Assembly (NCBI GenBank): GCA_913776825.1
Contig: CAJYPV010000018.1
Span: 434,001 to 498,000, forward strand
DNA length: 64,000 nt
Source: Burkholderiaceae bacterium
GTDB taxonomy: Bacteria > Pseudomonadota > Gammaproteobacteria > Burkholderiales > Burkholderiaceae_C
Direction of reading: 5' to 3'
Shown: positions 47,026 to 55,979 of the stretch, one piece after another
Layout: every line of letters starts with the position of its first letter
Numbering within the stretch: position 1 is the stretch's first letter
Program-made: the position numbers and the translations under genes
Notes under the pieces: model-generated
Database searches by the model: none
Told to the model about the DNA's origin: nothing
The model's input: only the letters and a program-made list of their open reading frames with translations

Positions 47026-47098
47026 ATCCGACGATCGATGCGCGCAGTCGCACCACCGGCGCAGTGGTGACGCGCGTGTCCTCCCTGGAGACAACCCC

Positions 47099-48028
47099 AT
47101 GAGCCAACGCTTCCCGCGACCCTATCAGGGCGTGTTCCCGGTCGTTCCGACCACCTTCAATGAGCTGGGCGGCCTGGATCTGGAGAGCCAGAAGCGCTGC
47201 ATCGATTTCATGATCGATGCCGGCTCCAACGGTCTCTGCATCCTGGCGAATTTTTCCGAGCAGTTCGTGCTCAGCGATGAAGAGCGCGCGGTGCTGACGC
47301 GCACCATCCTGAGCCATGTCGATGGCCGGGTGCCGGTGATCGTCACCACCACCCACTACAGCACCCAGATCTGCATCGACCGCAGCCGAGAGGCGCAGGC
47401 CTTGGGCGCGTCGATGGTGATGGTCATGCCGCCTTATCACGGTGCCACGCTGCGCGTGGGCGAGGCCGGCATCCATGCCTTCTATTCGCGCCTGTCCGAT
47501 GCGATCGACATTCCGATCATGATCCAGGACGCGCCGATGTCCGGCACGCCTCTGCCGCCGCCGTTCCTGGCCCGCATGGCGCAGGAGATCGAGCAGGTCC
47601 GCTATTTCAAGATCGAGACCGCCGGCGCCGCCAGCAAGCTGCGCGAGCTGATCGCCCTGGGCGGCGACGCGATCGAAGGCCCGTGGGATGGCGAAGAAGC
47701 CATCACCCTGCTGGCCGATCTGGACGCCGGCGCGACCGGTGCGATGACCGGCGGCGCCTATCCGGACGGCATCCGGCGCATCGTCGATGCCTACCGCGCC
47801 GGCGACCGCGAAACCGCCGTGCGCGAATACGGCCGCTGGCTGCCGCTGATCAATGTCGAGAACCGCCAGGGCGGCATCCTGACCGCCAAGGCGCTGATGA
47901 AAGAGGGCGGCGTCATCGCCTGCGATGCGCCGCGCCATCCGTTCCCGACGATGCATCCGGCCGTCCGCGAAGGCCTGCTGGATGCGGCACGGCGGCTCGA
48001 TCCGCTGGTGCTGCGCTGGGCGCGATGA
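47099..48028 (+). CDS. araD: L-2-keto-3-deoxyarabonate dehydratase (DapA/NAL family)
   Basis: 309 aa with TGGAGA upstream. A (beta/alpha)8 class I aldolase-type enzyme; the Schiff-base Lys is Lys171 in R-Y-F-K-I-E-T. Long stretches (G-V-F-P-V-V-P-T-T-F; L-C-I-L-A-N-F-S-E-Q-F; I-E-G-P-W-D-G-E-E-A-I) match my memory of the Azospirillum AraD dehydratase, which makes alpha-ketoglutarate semialdehyde from 2-keto-3-deoxy-L-arabonate. This is more specific than the generic DapA label. It starts the rightward unit. Confidence 0.88.
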   Translation: MSQRFPRPYQGVFPVVPTTFNELGGLDLESQKRCIDFMIDAGSNGLCILANFSEQFVLSDEERAVLTRTILSHVDGRVPVIVTTTHYSTQICIDRSREAQALGASMVMVMPPYHGATLRVGEAGIHAFYSRLSDAIDIPIMIQDAPMSGTPLPPPFLARMAQEIEQVRYFKIETAGAASKLRELIALGGDAIEGPWDGEEAITLLADLDAGATGAMTGGAYPDGIRRIVDAYRAGDRETAVREYGRWLPLINVENRQGGILTAKALMKEGGVIACDAPRHPFPTMHPAVREGLLDAARRLDPLVLRWAR

Positions 48029-48161
48029 TCGCCCGTCCCATCGCGCGACCGACCGTCCGATCACCGAAGGCGATCGCCCGCACGGCCCCACGTCCGAGCG
48101 GCGCGACGCCCACCGACCTTCATCGCCCCTTGCGGGGCTTCAGCCGTTTCGAGGCCCAGAC

Positions 48162-49604
48162 ATGACGCAATCCTTCAAGAACTTCATCAATGGCGAATGG
48201 GTGGAGGGCGTCGAGCAGCGCCCCAACATCAACCCGTCCGACACCAGCGATGTGATCGGTCTGTATGCGCAGGCCGATGTCGCGCAGACCGAATCCGCGA
48301 TCGCGGCGGCGCAGGCGGCGTTCCCGAGCTGGGCCGCCAGCACGCCGCAGCAGCGCTTCGATGTGCTGGATGCGGTCGGCAATGAGATCCTGGCCCGGCG
48401 CGAGGAAATCGGCCGGCTGCTCTCGCGTGAGGAAGGCAAGACCCTGGCCGAAGGCATGGGCGAAACCCATCGCGCGGCGATGATCTTCAAGTTCTTCGCG
48501 GCGGAAGCGCTGCGCTGCGGCGGCGAGACGCTGGCCTCGGTGCGCCCCGGCGTGTCGGTGGATGTGCTGCGCCAGCCGGTCGGCGTGGTGGGCCTGATCG
48601 CGCCGTGGAATTTCCCGATCGCCATCCCGGCCTGGAAGATCGCGCCCGCGCTGGCCTACGGCAACTGCGTGGTGTTCAAGCCGGCAGAGCTGGTGCCCGG
48701 CTGCGCCTGGACCATCGCCGAGATCCTGTCGCGCACCGCCTTGCCCAAGGGCGTGTTCAATCTGGTGATGGGCGCGGGCTCGCAAGTCGGGCAGACGCTG
48801 GTGGATTCGCCGCGGGTCAAGGCGCTGAGCTTCACCGGCTCGGTCGCGACCGGGCGCCGCATCATTGCCGCATGCGCCGGACGACAGGCCAAGGTGCAGG
48901 CCGAGATGGGCGGCAAGAATCCGCTGGTGGTGCTGGACGATGCCGATCTGAATGTCGCGGTGAACTCGGCGGTGCAGAGCGCCTATTTCTCGACCGGCCA
49001 GCGTTGCACCGCGTCCAGCCGGGTGATCGTGACCGAAGGCATCCATGACCGGTTCGTCGATGCGGTGGTGGCCAAGCTCAAGACGCTGACCATCGACCAT
49101 GCGCTCAAGACCGGCACCGACATCGGGCCGGTGGTGGATCAGCGCCAGCTGGACCAGAACCTGCGCTTCGTCGACATCGCCAAGAAAGAGGGCGGTCGCC
49201 TGGTCTGGGGCGGCGAGGTGGTCGAACGCGCGACGCAGGGCTTCTATCAACTGCCCGCGCTGATCACCGAGACGACCAATCAGATGACCATCAGCCGCGA
49301 GGAAGTTTTCGGCCCGGTCGCCAACGTGGTGCGGGTGAAGGATTACGACGAAGCGCTGGCCGTGGCCAATGACACCGAGTTCGGCCTGTCCGCCGGCATC
49401 TGCACCCAGTCGCTCAAGCATGCGGCCCACTTCAAGCTGCATGCCGAAGCCGGCATGGTGATGATCAACCTGCCGACGGCGGGTGTGGACTATCACGTGC
49501 CTTTCGGCGGCAGCAAGGGGTCCAGCTACGGCCCGCGCGAGCAGGGCAGCTATGCGCGGGAGTTCTACACGACCGTCAAGACCGCCTACACCTTCCCTGG
49601 CTGA
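48162..49604 (+). CDS. Alpha-ketoglutarate semialdehyde dehydrogenase (ALDH family)
   Basis: 480 aa from ATG 48162. It has all ALDH features: P-W-N-F-P-I-A-I-P (cofactor), F-T-G-S-V-A-T-G, E-M-G-G-K-N-P (general base Glu ~247), G-Q-R-C-T-A-S-S (nucleophile Cys ~282) and E-E-V-F-G-P-V. Directly after araD, it should oxidise the semialdehyde to alpha-ketoglutarate, the last step into the TCA cycle. The assignment within ALDHs is by context. Confidence 0.9.
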   Translation: MTQSFKNFINGEWVEGVEQRPNINPSDTSDVIGLYAQADVAQTESAIAAAQAAFPSWAASTPQQRFDVLDAVGNEILARREEIGRLLSREEGKTLAEGMGETHRAAMIFKFFAAEALRCGGETLASVRPGVSVDVLRQPVGVVGLIAPWNFPIAIPAWKIAPALAYGNCVVFKPAELVPGCAWTIAEILSRTALPKGVFNLVMGAGSQVGQTLVDSPRVKALSFTGSVATGRRIIAACAGRQAKVQAEMGGKNPLVVLDDADLNVAVNSAVQSAYFSTGQRCTASSRVIVTEGIHDRFVDAVVAKLKTLTIDHALKTGTDIGPVVDQRQLDQNLRFVDIAKKEGGRLVWGGEVVERATQGFYQLPALITETTNQMTISREEVFGPVANVVRVKDYDEALAVANDTEFGLSAGICTQSLKHAAHFKLHAEAGMVMINLPTAGVDYHVPFGGSKGSSYGPREQGSYAREFYTTVKTAYTFPG

Positions 49605-49648
49605 TGCCAGGCCAGGGACCGGCAGCACCCGTGATAGCCTGCCGCCCG

Positions 49649-50404
49649 ATGAAAACCCGCGCCGACCACTCCACCTATCGCCGCACGCCGTCCGCGGCCA
49701 AGAGCATGCATGGCCGCATCGTCAGCGAACTGGGGCTGGCGATCGTGTCCGGCGAGCTCCAGCCCGGCGACCGACTGCCGCCCGAGCCTCAATTGCTGGA
49801 GCGCTATGAGGTGAGTCGACCGGTGTTGCGGGAGGCGGTGCGGGTGCTGGTCGCCAAGGGGCTGGTGGTGTCGCGTCAGCGTGCGGGCGCGTTGGTGCGG
49901 CCGCGCAATGAATGGCATCTGCTGGATCCCGATGTGCTGTATTGGCTGATCCAGACCAAGCCGCAGCAGGAGTTCCTCAACACGCTCATGGAAGTGCGCC
50001 GGATCTTCGAACCCGCCGCCGCCGCGCTGGCCGCCAGGGCGGCGACCGAGGACCAACTGCAGCAGATCGAAGCCGCCTTTGCCGGCATGGAGGCCGCGAC
50101 CGATGTGGAGGAGCTGCTGGAGCCGGATCTGGCCTTCCATCGCCGGATTGCGGAGGCCACGGGCAATGATCTGATCGCCTACATCGGCAACATGCTGTCG
50201 CTGGCGCTGCGGGAATCCATCGTCCTGAGCAGCCAGTTGCCCAACACCCATGAGCTGTCGCTGCCGCGTCACAAGGCCATCCTGACGGCGATCCGCGACC
50301 GCGATCCGCTGGCGGCGCGACAGGCGACGCTGGTGCAGTTGCAGGAAACCGGCGATGACCTCAGCAGTGTGTTGTCCACCCAGGGCATCGTGGACCTGGC
50401 TTGA
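49649..50404 (+). CDS. GntR/FadR-family transcriptional regulator
   Basis: 251 aa from ATG 49649. The winged helix (~20-85) includes G-D-R-L-P-P-E-P-Q-L-L-E-R-Y-E-V-S-R-P-V; the C-terminal FCD domain (~95-235) has the metal-binding set typical of the family (E-V-R-R-I-F-E-P; D-L-A-F-H-R-R-I; H-K-A-I). It is 44 bases after the ALDH gene. It is the natural candidate to bind the palindromes at 46946 and 47011, with a sugar-acid intermediate as likely inducer. Confidence 0.9.
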   Translation: MKTRADHSTYRRTPSAAKSMHGRIVSELGLAIVSGELQPGDRLPPEPQLLERYEVSRPVLREAVRVLVAKGLVVSRQRAGALVRPRNEWHLLDPDVLYWLIQTKPQQEFLNTLMEVRRIFEPAAAALAARAATEDQLQQIEAAFAGMEAATDVEELLEPDLAFHRRIAEATGNDLIAYIGNMLSLALRESIVLSSQLPNTHELSLPRHKAILTAIRDRDPLAARQATLVQLQETGDDLSSVLSTQGIVDLA

Positions 50405-50408
50405 TTGA

Positions 50409-51368
50409 ATGAATGACGTCCCCAATCCCAACTGGTTCCTGCGCGCGCGTCTGAAGACCCGCCAGCTGTTGCTGCTGATCGCGCTGGACGATCACCGCAA
50501 CATCCATCGCGCCTCGGAAGCCTTGTGCATGACCCAGCCGGCGGCGTCCAAGCAGCTGAAGGACCTGGAGGACATGCTGGAGGTGCGGCTCTTCGACCGG
50601 CTGCCGCGCGGCATGGAGCCGACGGTGTTCGGCGAAACCATGATCCGCCATGCGCGGATGGCGCTGAGCAGTCTGGCGGCGGCGCATGAGGACATCGTCG
50701 CGCTGAAGAAGGGCCTGACGGGGCAGGTCGATGTCGGCGTGATCATGACGCCGGGCATGCAGCTGCTGCCGCGGGCGATCGCCCGCATCAAGGCGACGGC
50801 GCCGCTGCTGCGCATCGCGGTGCAGATGGAGACCAGCAAGGTGTTGCTGAGCCTGCTGCAGCGCGGCGAGCTGGACTTCATGATCGGCCGCATCCTCGAA
50901 GAAGACGGTGCCGGCGGCCTTCACTATGAAGAGCTGAGCGGCGAGCCCGCCTGCGCCGTGGCGCGGCTGGGCCATCCTCTGCTGGCGCGTCGCGATCTGG
51001 CGCTGGCGGATCTGGCGCGCCAGCCGTGGATCCTGCCGCCGCCGGGCAGCGTGCTGCGCCATCGCTGGGAGCTGATGTTCCGCCGTGCCGCGCTGGAGCC
51101 GCCGGCCGACGTGGTCGACACCACGGCGCTGCTGGTCATCACCGCGCTGCTGCAGCAGACCGATGCGCTGCATGTCATGCCGCTGGAAGTCGCGCGGTAC
51201 TACGCCTCGCTGAATGCGCTGGCGATCCTGCCGATCGAGCTGCCCTGTGCCATGGACGCCTTCGGCATCATCACGCGGGAAGGGCATCTGCTGTCGCCCG
51301 GGGCCCGGGCCTTGTTGCAGGAGGTGCGGGGTGTGGCGGCGGAGCTGGGGGCAGCGGAGCGCGCTTGA
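50409..51368 (+). CDS. LysR-family regulator, GbpR-like
   Basis: 319 aa. The N-terminal helix-turn-helix (N-I-H-R-A-S-E-A-L-C-M-T-Q-P-A-A-S-K-Q-L) and the R-L-F-D-R-L-P-R-G-M-E-P-T motif are of the GbpR type, which in Azospirillum and Agrobacterium controls sugar-binding-protein genes in response to arabinose, galactose or fucose. An effector-binding domain (~90-300) follows. It begins four bases after the GntR gene. It may act on the ABC transporter whose permease is cut at the right edge. Confidence 0.88.
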   Translation: MNDVPNPNWFLRARLKTRQLLLLIALDDHRNIHRASEALCMTQPAASKQLKDLEDMLEVRLFDRLPRGMEPTVFGETMIRHARMALSSLAAAHEDIVALKKGLTGQVDVGVIMTPGMQLLPRAIARIKATAPLLRIAVQMETSKVLLSLLQRGELDFMIGRILEEDGAGGLHYEELSGEPACAVARLGHPLLARRDLALADLARQPWILPPPGSVLRHRWELMFRRAALEPPADVVDTTALLVITALLQQTDALHVMPLEVARYYASLNALAILPIELPCAMDAFGIITREGHLLSPGARALLQEVRGVAAELGAAERA

Positions 51369-51562
51369 GGCGGCGACCTGAACACCGCGGCTGAGAAGGC
51401 CGAGCGTCGGTCGTGGGCGATGCCGGTGGGTCCCGGCAATGAGCCTCTCGGACTTTGCGCCGCGCATTCTCGGCATTGGGCTGATGGACCGTCTGCGCGG
51501 CGGCCCCGACAGTGGCGACCAGAGCGCGGCATCCCGCCGCTCGCCAGCTGCCGACCGCCGCC

Positions 51563-54382
51563 ATGCCGCACCAGGATCGCACGCCCCGCAACGCCGAGAT
51601 GTCGGGCACCGGCCCGGCCGCCAAGTCCATCGCCGCCGTGACGAACGATGCGCCGTCTGCGGCCGCGCCAGCCGCGACGTCGATCGACGACAGTCCCTAC
51701 ATGGCGGCGCAACGACGGTGCATCGAGGCGATCTTCGGAGCAGCCGCGAAGCCTCCGGTGGCGCAGCGCCGGATCGCCTTCCGCAGGCCCGATGGAGAGG
51801 TTCGCACGGAGAAGGACGAGGTGTGGAGTTTTGCGCCGCAGGTGCACGACGCCATCCTGGCCAACGAGCAGTCGTTGTCCTTGCTCGAATGCCAGGATTC
51901 CGGCAAGGGGCAGACGTCCGACGAGAAGCAACGTGCTGCCCAGGTGCTCGAATACCTCAAGACGTACTCCCGGCTGAAGAAGTTGCTGGAGGCCCTACAG
52001 TCCAGCCAGGCGGATCACGGCACGATCGACCTGCGAGATCCTCAACACCTGGCCCAGTTCTATTTCGATGCGCGGCGACACCTGATCCTGACCGGTGCGA
52101 TTCAGCTGGACGGTGAGAGCGCGCCGGAGACGGTCGAGAACCTGAAGGAAGGCCAGCACGCCGACGAGAAGGAAGGCTTGGCACGACACCTCGCCAGAAG
52201 CGATGCCTCCGATCTGGCCCACTTGCCGAACGCATTTCCTGTCGCCATCCTCGGCGCGGGCGCCAGTGTCGCCTACTACCTCGCGACCGAGGGCCGCTCG
52301 CTGGATCCCGACTCGACCGTCATCATCGGCCAGACCCAGCCGTGGAAGGAGGAACGCGGCAGCACCGGCGTCGTCAACCATCCGCTCCACATGATCGCGC
52401 CCGATGGCTATCAGGGGCGTGACTTGCTGGACGCCGAGGGCGGCCTGGCGCCCAGGGCGGCGCTGTCGGCGCGCATTGAAGCGGTGCTCAAGCGGTGGCC
52501 GCATGTCAAGCCGCTGGCGATCAAGGAGGTGACCCGCGACGTGTCGGGCCACTTCTTCAAGATCACCACGACGGACGATCAGGTCTTCCATGCGCGCAAG
52601 GTGATCGCCGGCCTGGGCATCGGCAAACACAAGCAGCCCGACAACGTGACCTGGGACGGTGGCCAGCCCGAACTGCCTGCCAACCAGACGACAGGCGCCA
52701 AGCCGGTGCCGCGGCTGATGGACATGGACCGCTTTCAGCGGGCCATGGTTGACGACGAGATCAGAGTCGGCGACATCCGCTCGATCGCCGTGATCGGGCC
52801 GAATGCGGCCATCGATGTCATGTCCACGGTGCTGCGCGAGTACTCGCGCCTGAGGGTCAATCCGATCTACTGGATCACCGGCACCCAACCTGGCAGCGGC
52901 GGCCGGGCGCCGGGCACCAAGCGCCCCTACTTCCTGAAGGGCACCGACAACGAGTATGTCGAGGGGCGCTACAACGAGGTGATGAGGAACCAAAGCCCAT
53001 CCGACGCCAAACGCATCACCAAGGAAGGTGTCATCACCGTCGTCGGCCATGATTACCTGGCGGCTCAGGTGGGCGCGGACGGCGTTCAGATCCAGGTCGG
53101 AGAAAGAGGGCAGAACGGGGGCGATGCCACCGTCGTGGAGACGCTGCACGCGGATCTGGTGGTCTACGGCATGGGACCCGATGTGAATGCGGTCTCGACA
53201 ATTTTCGGCGTCGAGGAAGAGGCCATCGACACGCAGATGGAGCCCATCTACGACCTGGGACTGCATTTCAACCAGCATGCGGACATCGACTCACCAGAGG
53301 CATTGGTCGAATCCTTGACCCAGCGGCGCACCTGGCTGCTCGCTCAGAAGCGCCTGAGCAGCGAAGACCGACGATTCAGCGAGCTCGGCGATGAACAGAT
53401 CGGCAAGATGGCGACAGCCGTCTTTCAGCTGCTCGGTGAGGTCACCACAGCCGTCCGGCCAGGCAAGGAGAAGCTGGAAACGAACGGCCGGCCACCGGTG
53501 GTTGGCGTGCGCCTCAAACCGCAGGAGGGTGGACGGGCCTCGCTCGAGTTCATCGGCGGCACGGCCTTCCGGTTGGCAGGAAAGATGATCGATCGGCATG
53601 TGTCGAGCGCGCTGAACGGGGTCAGGGCTCAGGGGCTCGCTCGCGCGGTGGCGGATCACGACGGCACCACCGGCTCCCCGAAGCTTCATGCCGAAGTGGG
53701 CGAATTCGTCGACCGATTGCAGCGTTACTTGAACGTGGCTGTCGATCTCGCCAAGCGGTTGGAGAACTCGGACGATGTTCAGAAAGCCAAGAAGGACGCG
53801 TACTGGCGCGGCAGCACGGCTGAATGGCTGGATCTGCTGTTCAGCTCGCTCGGGTTCTGCGAGGGAGCCGCCAGCAGCGAGGCGGATCGCGAGGTCGTGG
53901 CTCGCCTACGCATGACTTACGCCACCGTGGCGGTGCTGCAACGCCAGTTGGAGGCGCTGTATGTCGGCGCGACCACCGACAAGTACGCCTCGCTGGCGTC
54001 CAGCCACATGGGCGGCGTGTCCAACAGCCTGCCGAAGAACGTGGTGCTGGGCGATCAGCTGACGGCAGCGCGGAGCTCGGTGGAAGCGCTGCAATCGCAC
54101 GTGCCGCCCAATGTGTCCGACGGCGTCAATCTGGTGACCAGCGACCACACCACGATCGCCGCGTACCTCGCGGCGGTGCATGTCGACCTGCCGCCCCCGG
54201 TGGCGGACCTGCTCACTGCCCGTGTGCTGGTCGACCGGCGCCATGCCGCGCTGGATCGTGCGCCGCTGCCTCGGCCCGAATTGGAGAACAACCGCTACAC
54301 GGAATTCCACCTCCAGCAGCAGTCCGACTTTCAGTCCAAGTGGATGCGGCTCTTCGGTCAGGTCAACGCCCTGTTCAAGTAG
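51563..54382 (+). CDS. Large cargo-like protein with eCIS-type leader and Rossmann-fold domain
   Basis: 939 aa from ATG 51563 (GTG 51512 would add 17 residues). Residues 42-59 (D-D-S-P-Y-M-A-A-Q-R-R-C-I-E-A-I-F-G) match the leader of the 33485 product; P-V-A-Q-R-R-I-A-F follows. A dinucleotide-binding strand F-P-V-A-I-L-G-A-G-A-S-V-A-Y-Y-L (~225-240) and a second V-I-G-P-N-A-A (~408) suggest an FAD/NAD(P)-dependent oxidoreductase-like body, with V-Y-G-M-G-P-D near 535. The C-terminal ~250 residues are helical. No signal peptide is seen. It may be an enzyme-type cargo of a contractile injection system encoded elsewhere; substrate unknown. Confidence 0.65.
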   Translation: MPHQDRTPRNAEMSGTGPAAKSIAAVTNDAPSAAAPAATSIDDSPYMAAQRRCIEAIFGAAAKPPVAQRRIAFRRPDGEVRTEKDEVWSFAPQVHDAILANEQSLSLLECQDSGKGQTSDEKQRAAQVLEYLKTYSRLKKLLEALQSSQADHGTIDLRDPQHLAQFYFDARRHLILTGAIQLDGESAPETVENLKEGQHADEKEGLARHLARSDASDLAHLPNAFPVAILGAGASVAYYLATEGRSLDPDSTVIIGQTQPWKEERGSTGVVNHPLHMIAPDGYQGRDLLDAEGGLAPRAALSARIEAVLKRWPHVKPLAIKEVTRDVSGHFFKITTTDDQVFHARKVIAGLGIGKHKQPDNVTWDGGQPELPANQTTGAKPVPRLMDMDRFQRAMVDDEIRVGDIRSIAVIGPNAAIDVMSTVLREYSRLRVNPIYWITGTQPGSGGRAPGTKRPYFLKGTDNEYVEGRYNEVMRNQSPSDAKRITKEGVITVVGHDYLAAQVGADGVQIQVGERGQNGGDATVVETLHADLVVYGMGPDVNAVSTIFGVEEEAIDTQMEPIYDLGLHFNQHADIDSPEALVESLTQRRTWLLAQKRLSSEDRRFSELGDEQIGKMATAVFQLLGEVTTAVRPGKEKLETNGRPPVVGVRLKPQEGGRASLEFIGGTAFRLAGKMIDRHVSSALNGVRAQGLARAVADHDGTTGSPKLHAEVGEFVDRLQRYLNVAVDLAKRLENSDDVQKAKKDAYWRGSTAEWLDLLFSSLGFCEGAASSEADREVVARLRMTYATVAVLQRQLEALYVGATTDKYASLASSHMGGVSNSLPKNVVLGDQLTAARSSVEALQSHVPPNVSDGVNLVTSDHTTIAAYLAAVHVDLPPPVADLLTARVLVDRRHAALDRAPLPRPELENNRYTEFHLQQQSDFQSKWMRLFGQVNALFK

Positions 54383-54394
54383 CCACAGCGAGCC

Positions 54395-54415
54395 GAGCCG
54401 GCAAGAAGCCGGCTC
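54395..54415 (+). terminator. Hairpin between convergent genes
   Basis: GAGCCGGC (54395-54402) and GCCGGCTC (54408-54415) form a perfect 8-bp stem with loop AAGAA, 13 bases after the 54382 stop. No T-tract follows in either direction, so terminator function is only probable. Confidence 0.45.
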
Positions 54416-54517
54416 ATCGAAAAGGCGAAATGGCCGAAAAAGGCTGAAAAAGGCGCAGCCGAACGGACCGCCGAAGCGGCCCGCCCAGGCGACGGTCAGT
54501 CGACCGTCGCCCGGTGC

Positions 54518-55915
54518 TCAGGGCAGTCGGCGGCGCAACCCGAAGTTGCGCGTCTGCACGCTGCACACCGACGGGATGTCGAAGTTGCCCGGATTGATGG
54601 GCTGGCTGAAGTTCTCGTAGAAGTAGTAGTCCGCCAGCGCCAGGCTGGTGCCGAGGTTCACGCCCGATTGCGACTGCATGAAGGTGATCGGCCGGCTCTG
54701 CGTGCCGCTGGCGTTCTGCGGCGCATACCAGGTCCACAGGTAAGTGGCCTCCGGATAGTTGGGCGGCGCCGGCGGGAACAGCACCGAGCAGATCGTGACC
54801 GTCGTGTTGGGCGCGATCACCGGATTGCCGGAGATGGTCGCCTGGATCGTACCCTCGACGCCGGGAATGGAGATCCAGTTCGGCGGCTCCTGCGGGAAGG
54901 GGAACTGGCTGCCGCCCAGGCAGGTGGACGGCGCCCCCTCGAAGCTCGTGATCAGGAAGCCGGTCGCGCTCTCGGGCGGCGGCGTGGTCCCGGCCGGTGC
55001 CGGTCCGGTCAGCAGCGCCGTCTGCGACTGGGTGTGCTGGGGATCGTCCGGGTTGTAGGTGAACAGCATCAGCGTGTCCTGCGCGCGATCGCTGTAGACG
55101 CGGTAGTCGGCATCGTCCTTCCACACATACAGCACCCGTGTGGGCAATGGATTGAAGTGGCCGTTCACCGGGGTCATGAAGGCGGTCATGCCGAAGTTGG
55201 TGTTCCAGGTGAACAGCTCATAGCCGTTCGGGTTGCCGACAGCAAAGCCGGGGATCGCTGCGGCTTCGAAGGTGCTCGGCTTGGGCGGCGCCGCCTCGGC
55301 GCTGGCATACGACTGGAAGCTGGGGAAGTAGCTGAAGGACCACATCTGGAAGAACGCCAGCTGGGTCGGGTCGCCGAGCGTGGGCTTCGGCGGGCCGTTG
55401 CCGAACATCATCCGCACCGGCGCGCTGGAGCTGGAATCGAACCACATCCAGGTGGCGGCAGGCGGCGATTGCGGGATCGGGACCGGCACCTTCCACCAGT
55501 CCACGGGCTGCGGGCTCATCCAGTTGAGCGGCGACGATCCGGCGCAGGCGGCGTTGTCGGCTTGCGCGCCGTACCAGTCCTTGGGCAGCGTCCAGCCCAG
55601 GTTCACCGGCGTCCATTGGCGGCCGCCATCGGTGGACAGGAGCGTCTGGTCCGGCGTGATGACGTACCACCATTGGCCGTAGTCGGTGCCCGTGACCTGC
55701 GCCGACAGGTAGCTGCCGGCCACGTACTTGACGTTGGCGGTGCAGAGCTGGAAGAACGGGTTGTCCGGCTTCGGATCGGTGGAGAGCGGCGGACTGAAAG
55801 GATGCAGCAACACGGTCGCGGCCCAGGCGGCGGGCATCGCGGGCGGCGGCCCGTTCACCGGCTTGAAGGACGGATAGGCCGACAGCGGCACAGGGTCGAT
55901 CGTCGATGGGGTCAT
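54518..55915 (-). CDS. Hypothetical 465-aa protein
   Basis: From ATG 55915. No signal peptide, membrane segment or known motif is visible. It is rich in Pro, Trp, Tyr and Ser, and predicted mostly beta: W-W-Y-V-I-T-P-D-Q-T-L-L-S-T-D-G-G-R-Q-W (~82-101), W-M-W-F-D-S-S-S-S-A-P-V-R-M, V-L-Y-V-W-K-D-D-A-D-Y-R-V-Y. The cysteines are few and spread. It is downstream of the metallopeptidase-like gene in the same direction, 64 bases after its stop, so the pair may be co-expressed. Confidence 0.65.
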   Translation of the reverse strand: MTPSTIDPVPLSAYPSFKPVNGPPPAMPAAWAATVLLHPFSPPLSTDPKPDNPFFQLCTANVKYVAGSYLSAQVTGTDYGQWWYVITPDQTLLSTDGGRQWTPVNLGWTLPKDWYGAQADNAACAGSSPLNWMSPQPVDWWKVPVPIPQSPPAATWMWFDSSSSAPVRMMFGNGPPKPTLGDPTQLAFFQMWSFSYFPSFQSYASAEAAPPKPSTFEAAAIPGFAVGNPNGYELFTWNTNFGMTAFMTPVNGHFNPLPTRVLYVWKDDADYRVYSDRAQDTLMLFTYNPDDPQHTQSQTALLTGPAPAGTTPPPESATGFLITSFEGAPSTCLGGSQFPFPQEPPNWISIPGVEGTIQATISGNPVIAPNTTVTICSVLFPPAPPNYPEATYLWTWYAPQNASGTQSRPITFMQSQSGVNLGTSLALADYYFYENFSQPINPGNFDIPSVCSVQTRNFGLRRRLP

Positions 55916-55979
55916 GGAAACCTCCGGTCAAGGACGGGGCAGGAAAGCGTCGGTACGCTGGACGCGGCGGATGAACCGA

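Noticed and set aside
48125-48138. Terminator between araD and the ALDH gene
   Set aside because: GCCCC/GGGGC makes only a 5-bp stem without a T-tract, and the genes belong to one pathway.
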